From Gammaproteobacteria bacterium (lineage in GTDB: Bacteria; Pseudomonadota; Gammaproteobacteria; DSM-19610): a DNA stretch of 17,891 bases. Positions within the stretch are counted from its first letter, which is position 1; each line of letters starts with the position of its first letter. Positions 1-6,847 of this stretch are shown here, piece after piece. The notes beneath the pieces are model-generated. The model had not been told where the DNA came from. It made no database searches and saw only the letters and a program-made list of their open reading frames with translations. The stretch spans positions 1 to 17,891 of the forward strand of contig DRQL01000208.1 in NCBI GenBank assembly GCA_011371465.1, written 5' to 3'. A program made the translations under genes and the position numbers.

Positions 1-120
1 AAATAGGACGTCCTGGACGGTCTCGATACCGAAGGCAGCGAGTTTTTGCGCGGACTTCGGCCCTACACCGCGCAGTGCCGACACCGCCAGCGTATCCAGC
101 GAGTTCTCCCTGGCAGGCAA
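1..120 (-). CDS. recG: ATP-dependent DNA helicase RecG, N-terminal fragment (cut by window edge)
   Basis: Forty codons are visible, running off the left edge. The translation contains the RecG N-terminal signature SALRGVGPKSAQKLAAFGI followed by ETVQDVLF, which matches the conserved helix-hairpin-helix-like opening of the wedge domain; helicase motifs lie outside the window. RecG remodels stalled replication forks and branched recombination intermediates. The start is inferred: a TTG at 118-120 lies just after the ridA stop, and a CTG at 127-129 overlapping ridA is an alternative. Neither has a clear ribosome binding site, so translational coupling to ridA is likely. The order spoT-ridA-recG is known from other Gammaproteobacteria, which supports the call. 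Confidence 0.85.
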   Translation of the reverse strand, partial: MPARENSLDTLAVSALRGVGPKSAQKLAAFGIETVQDVLF

Positions 121-125
121 GGCGC

Positions 126-512
126 TCAGTCGTTGAGCACCAGCACGGCGTCCATCTCCACGCCCGCATCTTTCGGCAACGCGGCCACGCCAACGGCGGC
201 CCGTGCCGGGTACGGCTCCCGGAAGTATTCGGCCATGACCTGGTTCACCAGCGGGAAATGCCCGAGGTCAGTCAGGAAGATGTTGAGCTTGATGATATCG
301 GCCAGGCTGCCGCCGGCCGCCTCGCAGACCGCGGACAGATTGTCGAACACGCGCCGGACCTGCGCTTCCATATCGCCTTCGACCATCTCCATGGTTTCCG
401 GCACCAGCGGGATCTGCCCGGACAGGTAGACTGTGTTGCCGCTTTTCACGGCCTGTGAATAGGTGCCGATCGCCTGTGGCGCCTGCTGCGTATGGATGAC
501 ACTGCGTGGCAT
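126..512 (-). CDS. ridA: RidA family 2-iminobutanoate/2-iminopropanoate deaminase
   Basis: A 128-residue protein of normal length for the YjgF/YER057c/UK114 (RidA) family. RidA hydrolyses reactive enamine/imine intermediates released by PLP enzymes such as threonine dehydratase, protecting other PLP enzymes in the cytosol. Visible features are the N-terminal TQQAPQAIGTYSQAV segment, SGQIPL, and the C-terminal YPARAAVGVAALPKDAGVEMD block. Arg104 of this block is the conserved carboxylate-binding arginine, and Glu119 is the conserved acidic residue; both are needed in deaminating members. The start is well fixed by an AAAGGAGA Shine-Dalgarno a few bases upstream, in the 16-nt gap after spoT. 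The gene is probably co-transcribed with spoT and recG. Confidence 0.95.
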   Translation of the reverse strand: MPRSVIHTQQAPQAIGTYSQAVKSGNTVYLSGQIPLVPETMEMVEGDMEAQVRRVFDNLSAVCEAAGGSLADIIKLNIFLTDLGHFPLVNQVMAEYFREPYPARAAVGVAALPKDAGVEMDAVLVLND

Positions 513-528
513 GTTTTCTCCTTTGCGG

Positions 529-2691
529 TTAGTTCCTGCTGCGACTGATGCGCATTACCGAGGGCAACTTGCGGATACAGCGTATCACCCTCGCCAGGTG
601 CCTGCGGTCGCGCACGGTCACGGTAAAGTTCATGGAGGTATCGAGACCGTCGCGCTCTTCAATCGATACGTTTTCAATATTGGAGCCGGCTTCGGAAATC
701 TCGGCGGCGATGGTCGCCAGTACGCCTTTCTGGTTGGAAACGTCCACGCGAATCTCGGCCGGGAACTCGCCTTCGATGTCCGGTTCCCATTCCACGTCGA
801 TCCATTTGTCCGGCCGGCTGCGGTACTCGCTCAGGTTGTTGCAGGTCTCGGTATGGATCACCAGGCCGCGCCCCGCACTGATAAAGCCGACGATGGCATC
901 CCCGGGGATCGGCCGGCAGCAACGCGCAAAATGTACCACCATGCCTTCGGTACCGCGGATCGCCAGCGGCTTGCTGTGTTCTTTTTCCGGCGAGCGTTCA
1001 CCGCCACCCTTCTCCTGCGGTACCAGCCGGCGCGCCACCAGCATGGCCATACGGTTGCCGATCCCGATATCCGCGAACAGGCCTTCCCGGCTTTTGAAGC
1101 CGCAGTCTTCCATCAGCTGCTCAAACTGTTCATCACTCACCTCGGCCAGCGAACTGCTGGTATTGTGCAGCGCCTTGTCGAGCATGCGTTTCCCCAGCTC
1201 GGTGGCTTCGTCGTTCTGCAGGTTCTTCAGGTAATGGCGGATATTGGAACGGGCCTTGGCGGGGGTCACGAAATTCAGCCAGGCGGGGTTGGGGTGCGCA
1301 CCGGTGGCAGTAATGACCTCGACCGTCTGGCCATTCAGTAGCGGCGTGCGCAGGGGGGCGAGGCGACGGTCAATCTTGGCAGCGATACAGGTATTGCCCA
1401 CGTCCGTATGCACGGCATAGGCAAAATCCACGGCGGTCGCGCCGCGCGCCAGTTCCAGGATATCCCCTGCCGGGGTAAACACGTAGACCTCGTCCGGGAA
1501 CAGGTCGATTTTCACGTTCTCGAGAAACTCCAGGGAGTTGCCCGCGTTGCGCTGCATCTCCAGCAGTTCGCGCAGCCACTCGCGTGCGCGTGCCTGGGCA
1601 TTGTTGCTGCTGCCCTTGTCGCTGCTCTTGTACAGCCAGTGCGCCGCGATGCCGGACTCGGCCACCCGTTCCATGTCCTCGGTACGGATCTGCACTTCAA
1701 TGGGCACGCCGTAGGGGCCGAACAGCACGGTATGCAGGGACTGGTAGCCGTTGGTTTTCGGGATGGCAATGTAGTCCTTGAACTTGCCGGGCACCGGTTT
1801 GTACAGGTTGTGCATCATCCCCAGCACGCGGTAGCAGGTGTCCACGTTATCGACAATGATGCGGAAGGCGTAGACGTCGAACACCTCGGTAAACGAACCC
1901 ACCCGGTCGCGGATTTTCTTGTACAGGCTGTACAGGTGTTTCTGGCGGCTGAGCAGGCGGCACTGCAGCTGCTCCTGTTCGATGCGCTGCAGAATGACCG
2001 ATTCGATCTTGTTGAGGATTTCCTTGCGGTTGCCGCGCGCCTTTTTCACCGCGTTTTCCAGCACCCGGTAGCGCATCGGGTACAGCGAGGCAAAGCCCAG
2101 GTCTTCCAGCTCCAGGCGCAGCTGGTTCATGCCCAGCCGGTTGGCGATAGGCGCATAGATTTCCAGGGTCTCGCGCGCAATGCGCCGGCGCTTTTCGCTG
2201 CGCATCACGCCCAGGGTGCGCATGTTGTGCAGACGATCGGCCAGCTTCACCAGGATGACGCGGATGTCGCGCACCATGGCCAGCATCATCTTGCGGAAGT
2301 TCTCTGCCTGCGCTTCGGCCTGGCTTTCGAACTTGATCTGGGTAAGCTTGCTGACGCCGTCGACCAGTTCGGCCACTTCTTCACTGAACTCGCTGGTGAC
2401 CGCTTCCTTGGGCGTGCCGGTATCCTCGATGACATCGTGCAGGATACCGGCGATGATGCTCTCGGCATCCATGTGCATTTCCGCGAGAATGCGCGCCACC
2501 GCAATGGGATGGTAGATGTAGGGCTCCCCGGAGATGCGGCGCTGACCTTCGTGCGCTTCCGCGCCGAACAGGTAGGCGCGGTAGATCTCCCGTACCTGTT
2601 CCGGTTCCAGGTAGGATTCCAGCAGGTCGCAGAGATCACTGATCAGGAACCGTGATTCATCCCGCTCGCTAAGGGGTTGAGGCGTGGCCAT
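529..2691 (-). CDS. spoT: Bifunctional (p)ppGpp synthetase/hydrolase SpoT
   Basis: A full-length long RSH protein (720 residues from the chosen ATG; E. coli SpoT has 702). An N-terminal HD hydrolase domain shows His61, the His85-Asp86 pair, the EDT that follows and Asp152 in KLADRLHNMRTL, so pppGpp hydrolysis should be intact. The synthetase domain (about 245-355) keeps GYQSLH and VQIRT with Glu332. It carries KFKD at 303-306, the basic version of the RXKD motif of bifunctional enzymes rather than the acidic EXDD of RelA. TGS (about 390-455), a Cys-rich region with RCCRPIPGD, and a C-terminal ACT domain (about 645-718) follow. A TTG 36 nt further upstream is also in frame, but it lies in the likely promoter. 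The gene follows an intrinsic terminator, and a TATTAT box lies 8 nt before the ATG. Confidence 0.96.
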   Translation of the reverse strand: MATPQPLSERDESRFLISDLCDLLESYLEPEQVREIYRAYLFGAEAHEGQRRISGEPYIYHPIAVARILAEMHMDAESIIAGILHDVIEDTGTPKEAVTSEFSEEVAELVDGVSKLTQIKFESQAEAQAENFRKMMLAMVRDIRVILVKLADRLHNMRTLGVMRSEKRRRIARETLEIYAPIANRLGMNQLRLELEDLGFASLYPMRYRVLENAVKKARGNRKEILNKIESVILQRIEQEQLQCRLLSRQKHLYSLYKKIRDRVGSFTEVFDVYAFRIIVDNVDTCYRVLGMMHNLYKPVPGKFKDYIAIPKTNGYQSLHTVLFGPYGVPIEVQIRTEDMERVAESGIAAHWLYKSSDKGSSNNAQARAREWLRELLEMQRNAGNSLEFLENVKIDLFPDEVYVFTPAGDILELARGATAVDFAYAVHTDVGNTCIAAKIDRRLAPLRTPLLNGQTVEVITATGAHPNPAWLNFVTPAKARSNIRHYLKNLQNDEATELGKRMLDKALHNTSSSLAEVSDEQFEQLMEDCGFKSREGLFADIGIGNRMAMLVARRLVPQEKGGGERSPEKEHSKPLAIRGTEGMVVHFARCCRPIPGDAIVGFISAGRGLVIHTETCNNLSEYRSRPDKWIDVEWEPDIEGEFPAEIRVDVSNQKGVLATIAAEISEAGSNIENVSIEERDGLDTSMNFTVTVRDRRHLARVIRCIRKLPSVMRISRSRN

Positions 2692-2699
2692 GCTTCCAG

Positions 2700-2727
2700 A
2701 TAATAGGTGAAATACCGCCCACCGCAA
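2700..2727 (-). promoter_or_regulatory. spoT: Putative sigma-70 promoter of spoT
   Basis: Read on the minus strand, TTGCGG (2727-2722) and TATTAT (2705-2700) are separated by 16 nt. TATTAT is five of six to the -10 consensus; the -35 is weak (TTG only). Initiation 6-7 nt downstream would fall within about 2 nt of the spoT ATG, giving a leaderless or near-leaderless mRNA. The reason to propose it is the terminator directly upstream, which leaves spoT only this short space for its own promoter. This is inference from sequence only. Confidence 0.4.
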
Positions 2728-2730
2728 CCG

Positions 2731-2764
2731 AAAAAGCCGCTTCGGCGGTGTGCTGAAGCGGCTT
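2731..2764 (-). terminator. Intrinsic terminator after rpoZ
   Basis: On the minus strand a 10-bp perfect stem (2764-2755 pairing with 2743-2734, core AGCCGCTTC/GAAGCGGCT) has an 11-nt loop. A run of five T starts at the base of the stem and continues TTTTTCGG. It lies 35 nt after the rpoZ stop and 40 nt before the spoT start. This is a textbook Rho-independent structure that should end or attenuate the yicC-gmk-rpoZ transcript. Confidence 0.85.
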
Positions 2765-2798
2765 GCTGTTCAGGTATACCGGTCGCCCGGGAAGCGAA

Positions 2799-3101
2799 TC
2801 AGATGTCCGGCGGCGGTGTGGGTGCCTGCGGCGGGTTCTCTGCCGCTTCGGCGGCTTCGACCGCGGCGATCAGCACATCTTCTTCTGTGGTTTCTTCTTC
2901 GGGCGCTTCGTCGAGAATACTGGCGGTGATGTAGTTTTCCGCGATTTCCCGCAACGCTACCACCGTGGGCTTGTCATTCTCCCACTCCACGAACGGCTCG
3001 GCGCCCCTGGCGAGCTGGCGCGCGCGCTTGGTGGCCACCAGCACCAGCTGGAAGCGGTTATCAACCTTGTCGAGACAATCTTCTACGGTGACGCGTGCCA
3101 T
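2799..3101 (-). CDS. rpoZ: DNA-directed RNA polymerase omega subunit
   Basis: A 100-residue protein with the omega-family opening MARVTVEDCLDKVDNRFQLV and the conserved VLVATKRARQLARGAEPFV segment, followed by NDKPTVVALREIAENYI. Omega binds the beta-prime subunit, helps assemble RNA polymerase and forms part of one ppGpp site. The C-terminus is a slightly extended, acidic and then proline-rich tail (EEETTEEDV to PPQAPTPPPDI), longer than in E. coli (91 residues) and probably disordered. GGAAA lies upstream of the ATG. The location between gmk and spoT is the classical gammaproteobacterial arrangement, placing ppGpp-sensing omega next to the ppGpp enzyme and guanylate kinase. Confidence 0.96.
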   Translation of the reverse strand: MARVTVEDCLDKVDNRFQLVLVATKRARQLARGAEPFVEWENDKPTVVALREIAENYITASILDEAPEEETTEEDVLIAAVEAAEAAENPPQAPTPPPDI

Positions 3102-3149
3102 ATCATTTCCATCGTTGCAGACCCTTCAGGGCGCGCAAGTGTACTCGAA

Positions 3150-3773
3150 TCAGCCGGCGGGTTCCAGCAAGCCCCTCAATTCACTGGCATATCGCTGCTT
3201 CTGGGCCTCGCTGCGCAGGCGCCGGCTGCGGAACAGGGCAATGAGCTCTTCCAGCGCGGTGGCAAAATCATCATTGAAGATGAGGTAATCAAACTCGTCG
3301 TAGTGCGACATCTCGCTGACTGCGTCGGCCATGCGGCGGTTGATCACCTCTTCGCTGTCCTGGCCTCGCCCGGTCAACCGCTCCCGCAGCGCCTCCCGGC
3401 TGGGCGGCAGGATGAACACCCGGACGGCTTCCGGAAAGGCCCGGTACACCTGGCGCGCACCCTGCCAGTCGATTTCCAGGATCACGTCGGCCCCCGAATC
3501 CAGTTTCTCCAGCACCGTGGCACGACGGGTTCCGTAATAGTTATCAAACACCTGGGCGTGTTCCAGGAACTCGCCATCCGCCACCAGGCGCTCGAATTCC
3601 TCACGGGTGACGAAGTGGTAATCGACACCGTCCTGTTCACCGGGGCGCGCAGCGCGGGTGGTATGGGAAACGGACACGGTGACATCCGCCAGTTTGTCCA
3701 GCAATGCCTTGACCAGGCTGGTTTTTCCGGCACCGGACGGCGCGGAAATGATGTACAGGGTACCTATCGACAT
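3150..3773 (-). CDS. gmk: Guanylate kinase
   Basis: A 207-residue protein, the usual length for Gmk. It phosphorylates GMP to GDP with ATP in the cytosol. The P-loop APSGAGKTS spans residues 11-19 with Lys17. The GMP-binding region VSHTTRAARPGEQDGVDYHFV (from residue 35) supplies the conserved Ser36, Arg40, Arg43 and Tyr52. A segment VILEIDWQGARQV and the lid segment LPPSREALRERLTGRGQDS are also present. The gene sits 37 nt after yicC and 48 nt before rpoZ, with no terminator seen in between, so the three are probably one transcript. Shared position with rpoZ and spoT links guanylate supply to ppGpp metabolism. Confidence 0.97.
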   Translation of the reverse strand: MSIGTLYIISAPSGAGKTSLVKALLDKLADVTVSVSHTTRAARPGEQDGVDYHFVTREEFERLVADGEFLEHAQVFDNYYGTRRATVLEKLDSGADVILEIDWQGARQVYRAFPEAVRVFILPPSREALRERLTGRGQDSEEVINRRMADAVSEMSHYDEFDYLIFNDDFATALEELIALFRSRRLRSEAQKQRYASELRGLLEPAG

Positions 3774-3810
3774 GATGCTATCTCTTTGAAAAACGTTAAA
3801 CGCCGGTGAT

Positions 3811-4677
3811 TTATTCTACGTTCTGCACCTGTTCCCGCATTTGCTCGATCAATACCTTCAGTTCGACCGACGCCGCGGTAGTCTCACCGTCGGCGGATTT
3901 GGAACCCAGGGTGTTGGCCTCGCGGTTGAACTCCTGCATCAGGAAATCCAGGCGCCGTCCCACCGGCCCGTCGCGGTCCAGTACGCGGCGTGTCTCGACC
4001 ACGTGTCCCGCGAGCCGGTCCAGCTCCTCATCGACATCCATTTTCTGCAACAGGAACAACAGTTCCTGCTCCAGCCGGTCGTTGTCGACCCGGGTATCCA
4101 GGTCCGAGAGCCGCGCCTGCAGCTTGTCACGGATCCGCGCCTGTACCTGCGGCAGGCGCTCACGCACTTTTTCTACCTGTTGTTCGATCCCGTCCAGCCG
4201 GGTAACGAGCAGCGCGCGGATCTTTTCACCCTCGCGTTCGCGCGTCGCCACCAGCTCGTCCAGTGCCTGGTCGAGCAGTTCCAGCGCAAAGGCCTGCAAT
4301 GGTTCGGTCTCGGGCTCCGGGTCGCGCACCACGCCGGGCCAGCGCAGCAGCTCCATGACGCCCGGTGAAGCGGCTTCCGACGAGCGCGTTTCAATCTCCC
4401 GGCAGGCATCCAGTACCGCCTTGAGGCGGTCAAGGTCCAGTTCCAGCGAATCCGCCAGTTGTACCGAAACACGCCAGCGCAGTACGCACTCCAGCTTGCC
4501 GCGGCCAAGGCGGGCACTGACCCGCTCGCGCACCTGCGGCTCCAGGGCGCGCAGTTCGTCGGGCAGCCGCACGAACATTTCCAGGTAGCGGTGGTTGACC
4601 GATCTCAGCTCCCAGGTCAGCTCGGTACCGGCTTTTTCAGCGCCGATCCGTGCAAACGCCGTCATACTGCGCATCAT
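3811..4677 (-). CDS. yicC: YicC family endoribonuclease
   Basis: A 288-residue protein, matching E. coli YicC (287). The N-terminal signature MRSMTAFARIGAEK, then WELRSVNHRYLE and RLPDELRALEPQVRERV, is diagnostic of the YicC N-terminal domain. The C-terminal DUF1732-like half ends with GRRLDFLMQEFNREANTLGSKS and VELKVLIEQMREQVQNVE. The family is a set of metal-dependent endoribonucleases; E. coli YicC promotes decay of the small RNA RyhB. Helical segments rich in Glu/Arg (about 160-205) look coiled coil. It is the first gene of the minus-strand cluster, diverging from the kinase gene. The first of two adjacent Met codons is used; the second is equally possible. Confidence 0.95.
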   Translation of the reverse strand: MMRSMTAFARIGAEKAGTELTWELRSVNHRYLEMFVRLPDELRALEPQVRERVSARLGRGKLECVLRWRVSVQLADSLELDLDRLKAVLDACREIETRSSEAASPGVMELLRWPGVVRDPEPETEPLQAFALELLDQALDELVATREREGEKIRALLVTRLDGIEQQVEKVRERLPQVQARIRDKLQARLSDLDTRVDNDRLEQELLFLLQKMDVDEELDRLAGHVVETRRVLDRDGPVGRRLDFLMQEFNREANTLGSKSADGETTAASVELKVLIEQMREQVQNVE

Positions 4678-4730
4678 CTCAAGTCACTCCGTTTCCCTGC
4701 CGTTAAGGCACAATGCAACAAACTGTTTTT

Positions 4731-4760
4731 GTGAAGGATTTCACCCACTGACCGCGGTCA
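4731..4760. promoter_or_regulatory. Two adjacent palindromes in the yicC/kinase divergent intergenic region
   Basis: The 108-nt spacer between divergent yicC and the kinase gene holds GTGAA-GGAT-TTCAC (4731-4744) and, 4 nt later, the perfect 12-bp palindrome TGACCGCGGTCA (4749-4760). Such symmetric sites next to a divergent start are typical operators, but no regulator is known here. I cannot assign confident -35/-10 boxes for either direction. Confidence 0.35.
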
Positions 4761-4785
4761 CCGCAGGTCGACAGTCTAGAGGATC

Positions 4786-5733
4786 ATGGCGAAAAAGCTA
4801 GACAGCCTGAAACCCGGCACCTGCCTGGATGGATACAAGCTGGAAAAAACGCTGGGCGGTGGCGGCTTCAGTGTGGTCTACCGTGCCCGCCAGCTGAACA
4901 ACGATCGCCGCGTCGTCATCAAGGAATACATCCCCAACAAACTGGCCAAACGCGACCGCAGCGGTCAGGTGCGAGCCCGCAACGAACGAACGGAGGGCCG
5001 CTTCAACCGGGGCCGTAAACTGTTCTTCCAGGAAGCCAGCACCCTGGCGACCCTCAAGCACACCAACATTGTCGACGTGTTCAATTTCTTCCAGGCCAAC
5101 GGTACCGTGTACATGGTCATGGAGTACCAGGAAGGTGAAAACCTGCAGAGCTACCTGAAAGCGCGGCGCGGCGGCCTCAGCGAAAAATTCCTGCGCACGG
5201 TGTTTCCGCCGCTGCTGGACGGCCTGGAACTGATTCACGCCAACGACCTGCTGCACCTGGATATCAAACCCGGCAACATCCATATCCAGCGCGGCGGCCA
5301 GCCGCTGCTGCTGGATTTCGGCGCGGTGCACGGGTTTCCGCAAAGCCGCCAGGAACAGCCCGGGCAGGTCATCAGCCCCGGTTTTTCCCCCATCGAACAG
5401 TACGACAGCCGCGGCTACGTGGGACCCTGGACCGACCTGTACGCAATCGGCGCCACCATGCGCGCCTGTATCGAGGGGGCGCCGCCGGTCAATGCCCTCA
5501 AACGCCATGAACGGGACAACCTCAAACCGGCCCAATTTGCCTTTCGCGGGCGGTACGCCGACAACCTGCTGCGCGCCATCGACTGGGCCATGGAAGTGGA
5601 CCCGCTGCTGCGCCCGCAAAGCGTCGCGGAATTCCGCGACGCGCTGACCGCCGACACGGTTCCCGAACCCGAACAGCCCTGCTCGGCGTTCGACCGGCTG
5701 GCCAATGTACTGTGGGGGAAGACCCTGCCATGA
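4786..5733 (+). CDS. Hanks-type serine/threonine protein kinase, cytosolic
   Basis: A 315-residue single-domain kinase. In order: the glycine-rich loop GGGGFSVVY (from residue 24), VVIKEY with the ATP-anchoring Lys46, Glu83 in the helix-C position, the catalytic loop HLDIKPGNIHI (Asp159, Lys161, Asn164), DFG at 177-179, and a PGFSPIEQY activation segment. HRD is replaced by HLD, so this is a non-RD kinase, which usually means control does not depend on activation-loop phosphorylation. There is no transmembrane helix, PASTA or other sensor domain; after about residue 285 only a short tail remains. AGAGGA precedes the ATG. The stop overlaps the start of the PP2C gene (ATGA), pairing kinase and phosphatase. 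Substrates cannot be read from sequence. Confidence 0.93.
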   Translation: MAKKLDSLKPGTCLDGYKLEKTLGGGGFSVVYRARQLNNDRRVVIKEYIPNKLAKRDRSGQVRARNERTEGRFNRGRKLFFQEASTLATLKHTNIVDVFNFFQANGTVYMVMEYQEGENLQSYLKARRGGLSEKFLRTVFPPLLDGLELIHANDLLHLDIKPGNIHIQRGGQPLLLDFGAVHGFPQSRQEQPGQVISPGFSPIEQYDSRGYVGPWTDLYAIGATMRACIEGAPPVNALKRHERDNLKPAQFAFRGRYADNLLRAIDWAMEVDPLLRPQSVAEFRDALTADTVPEPEQPCSAFDRLANVLWGKTLP

Positions 5734-6611
5734 AAGTCGTTACCGCACTCACCAACCGGCTGGGGAATCGCAGCAACAACCAGGACCGCTGCCTGATCCT
5801 GGAGCGGTCCGGGCGCATCCTGCTGGTGGTGGCCGACGGCATGGGCGGACATGCACGCGGCGACCTCGCCGCCCAGACCGCCATCGACAGTCTCAGCCGC
5901 AGTTTCCTCGACCGGCGCGGACTCATCGAAGACCCGGAAGGCTTCCTGGAAAACGCCCTGCACTCCGCCCACATCGACGTGGTGGATGCCGGTCGTGCCG
6001 AGTACCCCCCGGTCGACCCCCGCACCACCTGCGTGGTCTGCCTGGTGCAGGGCGACCAGGCCTGGTGGGCGCACCTGGGAGACAGCCGCCTGTACCTGCT
6101 GCGTGCCGGCACCCTGCTCACCCGCACGCGCGACCACACCCCGGTCGAGGAACTGCTCCGCAACGGCGCCATCGCTGCAGAGGACCTGCGCACCCACCCG
6201 TTGCGAAACAGCGTCAGTCGCTGCCTGGGCGGCGCCCTGAAACTGCCAAAAATCAGTTTTGACCACGCGCAGCTCCAGACTGACGACATCCTGCTGCTCT
6301 GCTCTGACGGCCTGTGGTCCGCACTCCCCGAACAACGCCTGGTCGAACTGTCCGGTGCCGGCGACCTGGAGCGCAACGCCAACCTGCTCACCGACGAGGC
6401 CGAACTGGCCAGCTACCCGCGCAGCGACAACATCAGCCTGGTCTGCCTGCGCTGGTTGTCCGGCGGGCAGGCACCGTCTGCCCAAAGCGCTGCCACGCCC
6501 CCACCCGCGAGCAAACCGCCACCGGCCGACGAAGAGCAGGACGAACTCCAGCAGGCCATCGACGACATCCACCGCGCCATGCTCGAATACGCCGCCGAGA
6601 TGAAAAAATAA
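5730..6611 (+). CDS. PP2C-family serine/threonine protein phosphatase
   Basis: A 293-residue protein from the ATG overlapping the kinase stop, with GGGGGAAG about 10 nt upstream; a GTG 18 nt earlier is a possible alternative. Conserved PP2C motifs occur in order: NRSNNQDRC (Asp19), VVADGMGGHARGD (Asp36, Gly37, metal site), WAHLGDSRLYLLR, RDHTPVEEL, LLCSDGLWSAL (Asp near 193) and DNISLVCLRW (Asp near 233). All metal-binding acids appear present, so it should be an active Mn/Mg-dependent phosphatase. The catalytic domain ends near residue 240. A proline/alanine-rich linker and a C-terminal helical segment (DELQQAIDDIHRAMLEYAAE) follow, possibly a docking or oligomerising helix. It most likely reverses the neighbouring kinase's phosphorylations. 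Confidence 0.93.
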   Translation: MKVVTALTNRLGNRSNNQDRCLILERSGRILLVVADGMGGHARGDLAAQTAIDSLSRSFLDRRGLIEDPEGFLENALHSAHIDVVDAGRAEYPPVDPRTTCVVCLVQGDQAWWAHLGDSRLYLLRAGTLLTRTRDHTPVEELLRNGAIAAEDLRTHPLRNSVSRCLGGALKLPKISFDHAQLQTDDILLLCSDGLWSALPEQRLVELSGAGDLERNANLLTDEAELASYPRSDNISLVCLRWLSGGQAPSAQSAATPPPASKPPPADEEQDELQQAIDDIHRAMLEYAAEMKK

Positions 6612-6698
6612 ACGGCATCCAGTCCCCCCAGTGCCGGGCCAGGCCCATCCAGCGCTACTTGATAAAAGTCGCGAACCTGAATCTGCAACTGAACTTCA

Positions 6699-6750
6699 GG
6701 GGTATGGGGTTGCTGTTTTTCCCCTGGGAAAAACAGCAACCCCATACCCT
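6699..6750. repeat. Long near-perfect palindrome: 24-bp inverted repeat with 2-nt loop
   Basis: Positions 6700-6723 and 6726-6749 are perfect reverse complements around a central CT, with one more G-T pair outside. The arm contains GGGTATGGGG, then TTGCTG and TTTTTCCC. It stands 88 nt after the PP2C stop and about 60 nt before the rph -10 box. A short palindrome CTGAACTTCAG (6689-6699) abuts it. As RNA it would be a very stable hairpin and could end the kinase-phosphatase transcript, but only three T follow, so a classic U-tract is lacking. A dispersed repeat (REP/MITE-like) or a protein-binding palindrome are alternatives. Confidence 0.85.
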
Positions 6751-6808
6751 TTACGCCCTGCACAGCCTGAAAGAGAAAACCCGCTCTGGCGCCGGCGAAA
6801 CGCTCCGT

Positions 6809-6814
6809 TATAAT
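6809..6814 (+). promoter_or_regulatory. rph: -10 box of the rph operon promoter
   Basis: A perfect TATAAT lies 33 nt before the rph ATG. No good TTGACA-like element is found 16-18 nt upstream (CTGGCG region only). Transcription would start near 6821, giving a leader of about 27 nt that contains the AAGGAAA ribosome binding site at 6837-6843. Confidence 0.6.
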
Positions 6815-6847
6815 GCCCGCCACCCTGCAGCCCACCAAGGAAACCCC

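Noticed and set aside
1408..2655. Long plus-strand open frame opposite spoT (415 codons).
   Set aside because: It is a typical antisense frame in GC-rich DNA, rich in His/Gln/Val; the minus strand encodes full-length SpoT.
6690..6760. Both strands encode nearly the same peptide (GLLFFP, then EKQQPHT), as if a duplicated small protein existed here.
   Set aside because: This is a direct result of the perfect inverted repeat; neither frame has a ribosome binding site or family resemblance.
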